NCBI GenBank assembly: GCA_963742865.1
Contig: CAVUNW010000037.1
Coordinates: forward strand, 3,418 to 67,417
Length of the DNA: 64,000 bases
Direction: 5' to 3'
Source: Bog-532 sp963742865
GTDB taxonomy: Bacteria > Actinomycetota > Actinomycetes > Streptosporangiales > Streptosporangiaceae
In this document: positions 53,394 through 62,047 of the stretch, piece after piece
How the letters are laid out: every line of letters starts with the position of its first letter
Position numbering within the stretch: position 1 is the stretch's first letter
Translations under genes and position numbers: made by a program
The notes under the pieces: model-generated
What the model saw: the letters and a program-made list of their open reading frames with translations, nothing else
Databases searched by the model: none
What the model was told of the DNA's origin: nothing

Positions 53394-53582
53394 TCATCCT
53401 CCGGTGGTCATCCCACCGGGCCCCGCTCCGAAACCGGCGTTACGCATCCGCTGCTCGGTGGTGAAGTGGTTCGGGTTCGGGCCGTATAGTGCTTCCATGT
53501 CTTCGTGCCCGTGCCGGGCCCAGCTAAGCCATGTGCCGATGCCGCGGAACACGTTCCGGGCTCCCTTTGTTAGTGAGGCCAT
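53394..53582 (-). CDS. 62-residue protein of unknown function
   Basis: The start is ATG 53582, six bases after AAGGAGGTG, the best ribosome site in this part of the window. A longer frame begins GTG 53591, inside that site. The protein reads GIGTWLSWARHGHEDMEALY, then GPNPNHFTTEQRMRNAGFG and a glycine-rich end. It is soluble, Trp/His-rich and has no cysteines. I do not recognise it. It is the only convincing coding sequence between the IS pair and 54.4 kb. Confidence 0.6.
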   Translation of the reverse strand: MASLTKGARNVFRGIGTWLSWARHGHEDMEALYGPNPNHFTTEQRMRNAGFGAGPGGMTTGG

Positions 53583-54462
53583 CTCACTCACCTCCTTATC
53601 GCGGCAATCCGCGTCGTAACCGTGTGGCCTTTCGCGATCACGATGCCCAGTTCTTAGGCCAGGGGAAGGGGCCGCACGTCACCGGAGGGACAGCCGTAAG
53701 TCCCGAGATCGGCCTGGTGACGGCCGAAGCGTACGGGTCATCCTCATCAAGGCTTATGACCGCTTGGAAGACGGGAAGGTCGGTGCGCGGCATGTTCGTG
53801 TTGTCGTGCGCCCGGATATGCCCTCGGACCCCGACCTCTTGCTTGCAAGATCGTGGGCTGGTCGGCGGTGGCCTGCTCATCCGCAGGTGAGCCGGTATAC
53901 CGGACTGTCCGGGAATGACCGTACGTTCCCGGCGCTGACCCCCCTATCGGGCACGCAGCGGGCACGGCGGCGGACGCGCACGACCGCACCCGTGCAGGGG
54001 ATGGCCCGCGTCCGGTCCGGGCAGGCTCGCCCCTGCCCCGTGGTTTCTGACCGGAGTGTCCGCAGTGGTCTCCAGGGTCAAGCGTGACGTCGCGTGTACG
54101 TACACCCGGCACGTTCCGCCTGTGCTGGTTGCCCTGCCGGCACGGTCACGCTTGAGGCTGGAGGGGCGGACACGGACGCTCAGCGGGCCATCCCCGGACC
54201 TGAGCCCAGCCAGGATATTTGTACCTTCCGCCGCCGAGAAGACCCTTCTAATCCGTAGCTATCAGTGCGGGCGTCCGGGCCCGTTCAGATGAGTCCGTGA
54301 CCTCGGACGCTTCCTTGCCCGTCATTCAGGCCAACCCGGAGAAGAGGCTGGGTGACGCATTGGGACCTTCCGCCGACCAGGCGTGACTTTTGGCTCTGCA
54401 TCCGTGGCTTAGGTAGGTCCCACAGATGAGGGGATCGCCGGTTTTTGCAAAGGGGGCAGATC
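53583..54462. other. 880 bp without a convincing gene
   Basis: Contains a perfect palindrome GTGTACGTACAC (54094-54105) and a weak leftward frame (53638-53880) without a ribosome site. No RNA gene is recognisable. Together with the 52.3-53.4 kb gap it makes nearly 2 kb of almost empty DNA, unusual for this genome. Confidence 0.35.
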
Positions 54463-54774
54463 ATGAGATATCCGTCGATCCTGCCCGGAGGCCCGCCGTA
54501 CCGTACCGGTGAGGATCCGGAACGGGAGAAGCGTCTGGAGTGGCTCAGCCGGGACTATTCAGGGTCGCCCTGGCTGATCGCGCTGGTCAGTTTCAGAGGC
54601 TTCCTGGCGGTTCTTATCTGGGCGTTTGTCACGGTGATCCTGTTAATAATCAGGGTGGGCAGTGGCGACACGCGGTGGTCGTACGCGTTGAGCTTGGCCG
54701 TGCTGGAGGCCGCCCATAGCGGCCTGCGGATGCTGCGCCGTCATCGGCGGGCAGCTGGCTGGGGGCAGCGATGA
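54463..54774 (+). CDS. Small membrane protein upstream of the serine hydrolase
   Basis: ATG 54463, with AAAGGGGG upstream, gives 103 residues. A soluble start (EDPEREKRLEWLSRDYSGS) precedes one strong membrane helix (FLAVLIWAFVTVILLII) and a basic C-terminus (LRMLRRHRRAAGWGQR). It overlaps the next start by four bases (ATGA), so the two were probably one operon. No family recognised. Confidence 0.62.
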   Translation: MRYPSILPGGPPYRTGEDPEREKRLEWLSRDYSGSPWLIALVSFRGFLAVLIWAFVTVILLIIRVGSGDTRWSYALSLAVLEAAHSGLRMLRRHRRAAGWGQR

Positions 54775-55359
54775 GCCTGCCGCCCGGTGGCCTGGTCGGG
54801 CGGCTGCGGCGTCGTTGGCTGCCGCTGATCGCGCTGGCTGTCGCCGCCGCTACTGGCGCTGGCCTGGTGGCCGCCTCCCCGTGGCAGCGTTCTGGTCCTG
54901 CCCCGCCCGCAGTGGAGTCCGCGCTCACAGCGGTGCTCCATGCAGGCGCGCCGGGCCTGGTCGCGCAGGTCTGGGGCAGCGGCTTGTGGGCCGAAGCCAA
55001 AGGGCTCGCCAATCTAACCCAGCGGGCGCCGATGCGGCCCGATGACCGGTTCCGCATCGCCAGCTTGACCAAGACTTACGTCGCCGCCGTGATGTTGCAG
55101 CTGGTCGCCGAGGGGCGGCTGGGCCTGGACGCCCCGGTCGCCCGGTACCTGCCTGGCCTGCTCCACGACGGCGCGCAGATCACCGTGCGGCAACTGCTCA
55201 ACCACACCAGCGGGCTGGCCCAGAGCGCCCGGCTGCCCGAGGTCCAGCGGGCGGCCCTGGACACCGGTGTCATCCCGGCTAGGGAGCAAGTCCGCTTGGC
55301 CGACGCGCAGCCTCGCAGCTTTGCCTCCGGCGCCGGGTGGAACTACACCAACACCGGCT
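54771..55359 (+). pseudogene. Serine hydrolase (class C beta-lactamase-like), cut by IS-C
   Basis: A signal/anchor (WLPLIALAVAAATGAGLVAA) is followed by the beta-lactamase/DD-peptidase start: FRIASLTKTYVAAVMLQLV with the catalytic Ser-x-x-Lys, then TVRQLLNHTSGL and SGAGWNYTNTG with the Tyr-x-Asn motif. Family length is about 370 residues. Here the gene stops after roughly 196 codons, exactly where IS-C begins, and 18 IS-encoded residues precede a chance stop at 55415. The H-x-G motif and the C-terminal half are missing, so it is inactive. Confidence 0.85.
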
Positions 55360-56523
55360 TGTGCCGTGCCAGAACTCGTTTCGTAGCCGCTGACCTGGCT
55401 CTTCGTGCTCGCTAGGCTGCCCTTCGGTATTCGCTGATCAGGCCGCCGAGGACCTGCCTGCGCTCGATCCGGGCAGTGATATCGACGGCGTGACCGGGCT
55501 GGCGCAGCGGAGGCTTCTGCTGCAGGCCCTGGTGCGGACGGTGACCGTTGTAGTGCCGCGCGTACTCGGCCAGGGCCTTGCTGAGATGCCGCTCGCCGAG
55601 GATCAGCACGTGATCCAGGCACTCGCGGCGAAGCGTCCCCACGAATCGTTCCGCGTATGAGTTCGCCCGCGGCGACCGGACCGGGGTCTTGATTACCCGC
55701 GTGCCATTGCCGGAGAAGATGTCGTCGAATGCCGTGGTGAACTTGCTGTCACGGTCGCGGATGAGGAACCTGAACCGCACTTGCGCGCTCGCCGAGGTCA
55801 TGAGAAGGTTCCGGGCCTGCTGCGCGGTCCAGGCCCCGGTCGGATGAGCGGTCACGCCCAGGATGTGCACGGTCCTGGTCTGGATCTCCATCACGAACAA
55901 GACGTACACACGCCGGAGCAAGACGGTATCGACATGCAGGAAATCGCACGCCAGGATGCCAGATGCCTGGGCGGCCAGGAACTGCCGCCACGTCGGCGAC
56001 GCCCGCCGCGGCCCAGGACCGAGCCCGGCAGCGGCCAGGATCCGGCGGATCGTTCCCTCCCCCACCCGGTACCCCAGGCCGAACAGCTCACCCTGGATGC
56101 GCCGGTACCCCCAGCGCGGTTCTGCCGCGCCAGCTGCTCCACCAGCGCGCGCACCTCCGCTGGGACCGGCGGTCGTCCCGGCGTGTTCGGATAGGTCCAT
56201 CTCTTCCTGGCCAGGCGCCGGTGCCAGGCCAGCAGGGTGCCCGGGGTCACGATCCGGTGCAGCCGGAGATGTGTGGGCAGCAGCCGTGCCAACGCAGCGA
56301 TCACGGCACGGTCAGCCCAACCTGGTTTCGGGCGGGCGACCTGCCGACGCAAGACTGCGATCTCGTGCCGGAGCACGAGGATCTCCGCATCCTTGGCCTC
56401 GTCATTCCGCGCCAGGAGCACCAGCCAGCCAAACACCCGGACCATGAACAAGTAGACAAGACGGATGAGCACGAGCGCCGAGCCTAGAGCCGCAGGTCAG
56501 ACTCCTGCGCGGGATTTGGCACA
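55360..56523. mobile_element. Insertion sequence IS-C, about 1.16 kb, with flanking deletion
   Basis: Edges are set by TGTGCC (55360-55365) and GGCACA (56518-56523), each with CTGACCTG or its complement 23-30 bases inside. The match is otherwise imperfect. No target duplication flanks it: the left side is the 5' part of a serine hydrolase, the right side the 3' part of a SHOCT gene. Confidence 0.6.
55412..56472 (-). CDS. IS-C integrase-core transposase, one frameshift
   Basis: From ATG 56472 the N-terminal part (DAEILVLRHEIAVLRRQVAR, WHRRLARKRWTYPNTPGRPP) leads to a one-base loss near 56119. The next frame continues PRWGYRRIQGELFGLGYRVG and the rve integrase core: CDFLHVDTVLLRRVYVLFV (Asp), FLIRDRDSKFTTAFDDIFSG (Asp), ANSYAERFVGTLRRECLDHV (Glu), then YNGHRPHQGL. 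This is the IS3/IS481-type DDE fold common in actinomycetes, about 350 residues when corrected. Confidence 0.8.
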
Positions 56524-56721
56524 CCACAGGCGGTGATCTACGGCATCGTCGCACTGGTCCGCTACGCCCGCCCGAATGCCACACAGCACCCTGAACCCGC
56601 CCAGCCGCCCACGCCCGAGCGACTGCTCGCCGAGCGGTTCGCCCGCGGCGAGATCGACGAGGACGAATACCACCAACGCCTCACAAGCCTGCGAGCCGCA
56701 GGCCCGGCAACGGCGCGGTGA
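56524..56721 (+). pseudogene. 3' part of a SHOCT-domain membrane protein gene
   Basis: Directly after IS-C a frame reads VIYGIVALVRYARPN, the end of a membrane helix, then PPTPERLLAERFARGEID and EDEYHQRLTSL, a canonical SHOCT domain. Full-length relatives have about 30 more N-terminal residues with a glycine/tryptophan-rich helix, which is absent. The GTG at 56533 is probably not a true start. Confidence 0.62.
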
Positions 56722-56882
56722 CCGTCCTCACGCCGAAGATCATGCCGCCGACTGCAGCAAGCCGTGCTGCCAGGTGCGGCCCCGCCGGATCGGCAAAACG
56801 GCCTGGCGATCCGGGTGCGTGCGCCTTCTCCGGCCAGCGAGCTCGATGGCTGCTCGGCGCCGCACCGCACACTGGTTGTTCG

Positions 56883-57509
56883 TCATGTTGGCGGCTGTGT
56901 TCGGGCGAGGCGTTCGCCCCGCTGTTTGATCGTGAGCAGCATCTTGCGTTCCATCACCCACGAGCCCGGCTCGATGAGCGGGTACACGAGCTTGTCCTTC
57001 ATTGGCAAGGCGGAGGTGTCGAAGCGGTTCCGGCTGATCAGCCTGGTGTGCCCGCCGGCTGGCCGCAGCTCAAACGACCATACCCAGGCGTGGTTGCTGG
57101 AGCGGACGACCATCGCCTGCCCGGGGTCGAGCCGCTCGACGCGCATCGCGTAGCCAGGCATCGCGATCTCATCACCCACCTTGAGGTGCTGCAGTTCGGG
57201 GATGACGCGGTTGGTGTTGCGGATGTCGATGCCCAGCCGGCGCTCGATCCAGTCGTAGGTATAGGCGCCGCCGCGCCCTGGTCCCATCTGCACCAGCCAC
57301 GGCCAGATCGCCGACGGCGGGGCGTCGATCTCCACCACCCGGGTCGCCACGATGTCCGGAGCAGGCATCAGCTCATCGCCAGCGACCTCGCCGCCTGCCT
57401 CCTGCGCGGTTGCGCCCCAGTGCAGATGCCACGGGCGCAGCAAACGGAAATACACCACCGCCGCCGCACCCGCGATCACCAAACCCGTGCCTGCGTGCTT
57501 ACCTGACAT
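56883..57509 (-). CDS. SRPBCC-family protein with N-terminal membrane helix
   Basis: From ATG 57509 the protein has 208 residues. One helix lies near 8-26 (LVIAGAAAVVYFRLLRPWH), then a START/Bet v1-like domain: VVEIDAPPSAIWPWLVQMG, RGGAYTYDWIERRLG, MRVERLDPGQAMVVRS, and HTRLISRNRFD. SRPBCC folds bind hydrophobic ligands. No specific function is visible. The longer frame to 57782 is arginine-rich shadow. Intact and normal in codon use. Confidence 0.82.
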   Translation of the reverse strand: MSGKHAGTGLVIAGAAAVVYFRLLRPWHLHWGATAQEAGGEVAGDELMPAPDIVATRVVEIDAPPSAIWPWLVQMGPGRGGAYTYDWIERRLGIDIRNTNRVIPELQHLKVGDEIAMPGYAMRVERLDPGQAMVVRSSNHAWVWSFELRPAGGHTRLISRNRFDTSALPMKDKLVYPLIEPGSWVMERKMLLTIKQRGERLARTQPPT

Positions 57510-57717
57510 CCTTGACCCCCGCCTCACCGGCACCACCCCGTCGGCCGCCGCCCGGACTGAAAGCTGACACTCATGGGGCCCGGCAGCGTACACGGACGCG
57601 ACGCATCCAGCATCAGGGCCGACGCAAGAGCCCACATGAGATCGCAGAGCTGCCGGGCGAACGCTGCTGGCCGCGCGCGAACGGCGACGCGGCTCAATTG
57701 CCGCGCTGTCTGCGCGC

Positions 57718-58014
57718 TCACTCGCCCGGCGCGGTCCCGTCCGCCTCCACCTCAGCTTCGGCTTCGGCCTCCATCTTGGCAAGGCGGGTGTAGTAGTCGG
57801 GGAACTCGTTGAGGTGGGCCCGCGCGATCTTGGCTGTCATGGTGACGTCATCATCGGTAACATTGGTCTCCGGATCGCGCGTGCCATGCTCGAGCTCGAT
57901 GTCCATCCCCATCCGGAACTGCCCGAGATCAAACGGCGACGAGTCCCAGTCCACGCCGATCCGCTCACCCGCGGCGCGGGCCTCCTCGAGGGTGAAGCGT
58001 GAGTGCGAAGTCAT
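57718..58014 (-). CDS. DUF5661-like protein
   Basis: From ATG 58014 the protein has 98 residues: SRFTLEEARAAGERIGVDWD, FDLGQFRMGMDIELEHGTRD, and AHLNEFPDYYTRLAKMEAEA. This is the pattern of the small DUF5661 family (helical, acidic, conserved FRMGMDVELEHG). Function unknown. TACTAT lies eight bases before the ATG with no ribosome site, suggesting a leaderless transcript. Upstream frame to 58200 is shadow. Confidence 0.78.
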   Translation of the reverse strand: MTSHSRFTLEEARAAGERIGVDWDSSPFDLGQFRMGMDIELEHGTRDPETNVTDDDVTMTAKIARAHLNEFPDYYTRLAKMEAEAEAEVEADGTAPGE

Positions 58015-58072
58015 GCCGCTAATAGTAAAGGCCTCAACGGTGCCCGAGGCTGGGGCCGGTAGCGTGGGGAGC

Positions 58073-58755
58073 ATGCTCCTCGCCGAGGACCTTCTGCTGC
58101 TGGTCACCGACGACGCCAGCGGCCGGTTGTCTGCCCCCGCAGCCCAGGTCGACGCCGGGCTGGGCGGCGCGAACCTCGCCGAGCTCACCTTGATGAACAA
58201 GGTGGGTCTCTCAGGTCAGGGCGACCAGGGCAAGCCGGGCCGCATCATCGTCCGTGACCCCTCCCCGGCCGGCGACGAAGTCCTGGATGCGGCCCTGCAG
58301 ATCGTGATCGCGCACCAGGGCAAAACGCCGTCCACGGTGATCGGGCCACTGAGCAAGAACCTGCGGCGGACGCTGTATGAGCGGCTGGCCGGGGCCGGGG
58401 TGATCCGCGCCGAGCAGGGCAGGACCCTCGGCCTCTTCCCCACCCACAGGTGGCCGGCCAGGACACCGGCCACGAGGGGCAGGTGCGCCATCTGGTCACC
58501 CAGGCACTGGTACAGCAGGGGGCAGCGGATGCGCGAAGCGCCGCGCTCATCGCCCTGCTGCACGCGCTCAGGTGCGAGCACAAGATCGTCGACCCCCGGC
58601 ACTACGGCCTGTCCAAACGACAGCTCAGGGCGCGTGCTGAGGAGATCGCCACGGGCAACTGGGCATCTGAAGCCGTCCGCAAGGCGATCGAGGAGATCAT
58701 CGCCGCGGTGGCCGCCACCAGCGCCGCCACGGCCGCGTCCGCCGGCTCGGGCTAG
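58073..58755 (+). CDS. GPP34 (GOLPH3/Vps74-like) family protein, one frameshift
   Basis: ATG 58073 follows GTGGGGAG. The frame reads LLAEDLLLLVTDDASGRLSAP, GLGGANLAELTLMNKVGL, and TVIGPLSKNLRRTLYERLAGAG, the GPP34 start. One base is missing near 58462, and the next frame continues with QDTGHEGQVRHLVTQAL, ARSAALIALLHALRCEHKIV and REEIA-like ARAEEIATGNWASEAVRKAI. About 226 residues. Eukaryotic relatives bind phosphatidylinositol-4-phosphate in the Golgi; actinobacterial members are common and uncharacterised. Confidence 0.82.
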
Positions 58756-58979
58756 CATCACCGGCATAACGACCCCCGAACGCGGCAGCCGCACCATTTC
58801 ATTGCGCGCCCGCGCCAAACTGGCCCCGCCCGGGTGCCGGGTCATGACGCTCGGTTGCGCCGTGTTCATCGTCAGGGCGACGGGCACATGCCGGCATGCG
58901 GCAGCTCGCCAGGGACCTTGGCCTGCGGCGCCGGGTGCAGCAAAACCCGGTTACCCGGGCAGCACCCGGAGCGGGCACC

Positions 58980-59342
58980 GTGAAATTCAACCGGGTGCTC
59001 CTTGCCAGCTCACCCAGGTCATCCCCGGCCGCATCGGGACGACGTCGCCCCCGACTGGCGGGCCAGGGCGGCGAGGTCGAGGCGGGCCGCCTTCCCGCTG
59101 CCGGAGCGGGGATTGAGCAGCAGGACCGCGCGGCCAGCACCGGTCACCTGAGCCCCGCGGCGGCGGCCGCCGCGCCGCGGACGCCGCCCCGCCGGTCGCA
59201 GCGCGAAGCGCCGAGGCCATCGAGAACCCGAACAAGACCATGGCGACCAGGAACGCTCCCGGCCGGTGCGCCAGCACGTGCAGCACCGGTGCCACCACCG
59301 CGACCAGCACTATCAGGCCGGCCACCACCCGGGCCAGCCGTC
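58980..59342 (-). pseudogene. 5' part of a membrane diacylglycerol-kinase-like gene
   Basis: On the minus strand, RRLARVVAGLIVLVAVVAPV and GAFLVAMVLFGFSMASALRA encode two membrane helices. A frame change follows, then RAVLLLNPRSGSGKAARLDL and LAALARQSGAT, the DAGK-catalytic start (N-P-x-S-G-x-G-K). Another change gives VVPMRPG/DDLGELA. After that coding stops, before the GGDGT motif every active member needs. It is a 3'-truncated, multiply shifted relic. Confidence 0.55.
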
Positions 59343-59343
59343 G

Positions 59344-59421
59344 TTACCGGTACCCCAGGTAGGACCGGACGAGCTCGCGCAGCTTGCGCTCATCCTCAAC
59401 GATCAGCACCGTCGCCGCCAT
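59344..59421 (-). pseudogene. 5' stub of a response-regulator gene
   Basis: ATG 59421, preceded by AGGTGAG, opens ATVLIVEDERKLRELVRSYL, the receiver-domain start with the acidic Glu-Asp pair, and stops three codons later at 59344. The phospho-acceptor Asp and DNA-binding domain are gone. The sequence past the stop is a diacylglycerol-kinase N-terminus, so a deletion junction lies here. Confidence 0.6.
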
Positions 59422-59602
59422 CGCCGCTCACCTGCCTTCCCGGCGGGTCGTTCGGTCGGCTACGCCCCGCGTGCCCATGATCACCGCACCGGCCCGGCTC
59501 TGCTTCGCGTACCGACGCCGCCATGCAGGCGGAACGGCCACCTCCATACCGTCACCATGAGAACTCCACTGAGGCGGGCACGGCCGGCGAGAGAATGAGA
59601 GC

Positions 59603-62005
59603 ATGGCCCGGTTGCGTGAGAGCAAGGAGATGCGCTGTTCGTCGTCTCCAGCGTGCTGCTGCTGGCGGGCGGTGCGGCGTGGCTGCTGGCTGCCGGGACG
59701 CCCGCGAGGGTGTTGTGGATCGCCGGCACCGTGCTGGGCCTTGTCTTTGCGGTGTCCTGGGTAGCCGGCGCGATCCGGCGCCACCAGCCGAGCGTTGACG
59801 TCATCGCGGTGCTCGCCCTGGCCGGCGCCCTGGCGGTCGGCGAGCCGTTCGCCGGCGCTGTGATCACGGTGATGCTCGCCAGCGGGCGGCTGCTGGAGGC
59901 GCGGGCGTCCGCGCGGGCGCGGCGCGAGCTGAGCCTGCTGGCCGAGCGGGCCCCGCGCACGGCCCGGCGCCGCGTCGAGGGCGGCGTCGTCGAGGTCCCG
60001 GTGGACGACGTCGTCCCCGGTGACCGGCTGCTGGTGGGCGCGGGAGGGATCGTCCCGGTGGACGGGCGGCTGCTCAGCCCGGCCGTGCTGGACGAGTCCG
60101 CGCTGACGGGGGAGTCGCGGCCGGCGGAGCGAATCGCCGGCGAGGACGTCCGCAGCGGCGTGGTCAACGCGGGCCAGCCGATCGAGCTTGTCGCGACGGC
60201 GGCGGCCGCGGAGTCCACCTACGCCGGGGTGGTGCGCCTGGTTGAGCAGGCGCAGGCCTCGTCGGCGCCGTTCGTCCGCGCCGCCGACCGGTTCGCCGTC
60301 CTGTTTGTCCCGCTCACGCTCGTCCTCGCGGCAGCGGCCTGGGCGCTCAGCCGGGACCCGGTTCGCGCCGTCGCGGTGCTGGTGGTCGCGACGCCGTGCC
60401 CGCTGCTGCTCGCGGCCCCGATCGCGATCATGTCCGGCCTGTCCCGCGCCGCGCGCATCGGCGTCGTCGTCAAGGGCGGCGGCGCCCTGGAACGCCTGGC
60501 CGCGGGGCGGGTGATGCTCTTTGACAAGACCGGCACGCTGACCCAGGGGCGGCCGGGGCTGGCCGACGTCGTCACCGGCGGGCGGCCGGATGGACGCGGA
60601 TGAGCTGCTGCGGCTCGCCGCCTCGCTCGACCAGGTATCGGCGCATGTCCTGGCGAGCGCCATCGTCACCGCCGCCACCAGTCGCGGGCTTGCGCTGGAG
60701 ATGCCGGCCGACGTCCGGGAGGTGCACGGCTACGGCCTGGAGGGGACCGTCGGCAGTCACCGGGTCAGGCTCGGCAAGGCCACGTGGATCGTCGGCGGCG
60801 GGCCGCCGCGGTGGGTGCGCCAGGTGCGCCGGCGCGCTGACCTGGACGGCTCGCTGACGGTCTTCGCCGCCGTCGACGACGAGCCCGCTGGCGCCTTCCT
60901 CCTGCAGGACCCGATCCGGCCCGACGCGCCCCGGATGGTGCGCGCGCTGCGCGAGGCCGGCATCACGCGTGTCGTCCTGGTCACCGGCGACCGCGCGGAC
61001 ATCGCGGACATGGTCGGGCGCGTCGTGGGCGCCGACACCGTGCTGGCCGACTGCGACCCCGCGGACAAGCTCGCCGCGATCGAACGCGAGTCGGCGCACG
61101 GTGCGACGATCATGGTCGGGGACGGGGTCAACGACGCTCCCGCGCTCGCGGCGGCCGGCGCCGGGGTGGCCCTCGCCGCGCGCGGGGCCACCGCGTCGTC
61201 CGAGGCGGCCGACGTCGTTCTCACGGTCGACCGGGTCGACGCCCTGGCCGACGCGATCCTCATCGCGCGCCGCTCGAAGCGGATCGCCCTGCAGGCCGTC
61301 CTCATCGGCATGGGCCTGTCGCTCGCCGCGATGATCGCCGCCGCGGCCGGGCTCCTGCAGCCGGCGGCGGGCGCGATCCTGCAAGAGGTCATCGACGTGC
61401 TGGCGATCGGCATCGCGCTGCGGGCCGTGCTGCCCGGCGCGGTCCACACGATCGCGATGCCGCCCGCCGACGTCGCCACCGCGCTCCGGCTGCGGGCCGA
61501 GCACGACGCCGTGCTGCCGGCGGTCGAGCAGATCCGATCGGTGGCGAACGGGCTGCCGGCGCGCGGCTGCGACCTCGCCCCGGTGCGCACACTGCTGGAC
61601 CTGCTGGAGGGCGAAGTGCTCCCGCACGAGCGGGCCGACGAGGCGCTGCTCGTCCCCCTGGTGGCCCGGGCGCTCGACGGGACGGACGCGACGGCGGCGA
61701 TGAGCCGCACCCACGCGGAGATCGAGCACCAGGTCAGCCAGCTGCACCGGCTTCTCGCCGGCCTCGGCAACGAGACCGTGCAGCCCGAGGACGTCATCGA
61801 ACTCCGGCGCCTGCTCTACGGGCTGTACGCCGTGCTCCGGCTGCACAACGCACAGGAGGAAGAGGGCGCCTTCAGCCTCGTGCCGAACGGGACCGCGATC
61901 GGCCAGGCCGCCACCGGGGCTGCAGCCGCCCGCGAGCCGGCCCCCGGCGCGGGACCGCACAGCGACGTGAGCCCCGGCACCGGCGGCCCGCCCCGCGCGC
62001 AGTAG
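59603..62005 (+). CDS. P1B-5-type metal ATPase with C-terminal hemerythrin domain, frameshifted
   Basis: Order read: short basic N-terminus from ATG 59603 (one-base loss near 59630 joins it to LFVVSSVLLLAGGAAWLLAA), membrane helices, actuator TGES motif (ESALTGESRPAE), metal-site helix VVATPCPLLLAAP (TPCP), FDKTGTLTQGRP (phosphorylated Asp). A +1 shift near 60591 leads to QVSAHVLASAIV, VGDGVNDAPALAA and a last helix ILQEVIDVLAIGI with the QExxD motif. After it, residues of a hemerythrin domain: AEHDAVLPAVEQI, EVLPHERADEALL, THAEIEHQVSQL, LRLHNAQEEEGAF. TPCP plus QExxD plus hemerythrin is the published P1B-5 pattern (Fe/Ni/Co transport). The GTG 59653 is an alternative start. Confidence 0.85.
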
Positions 62006-62047
62006 GCAGCGGCGGCACTGTCGTCGGCTGGTGGTAAGCTCCGCAGG

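Noticed and set aside
53638..53880. Leftward 80-codon frame that could encode a precursor peptide (ends GPFPWPKNWAS)
   Set aside because: No ribosome site at any start, no leader motif and no modifying enzyme, protease or transporter nearby.
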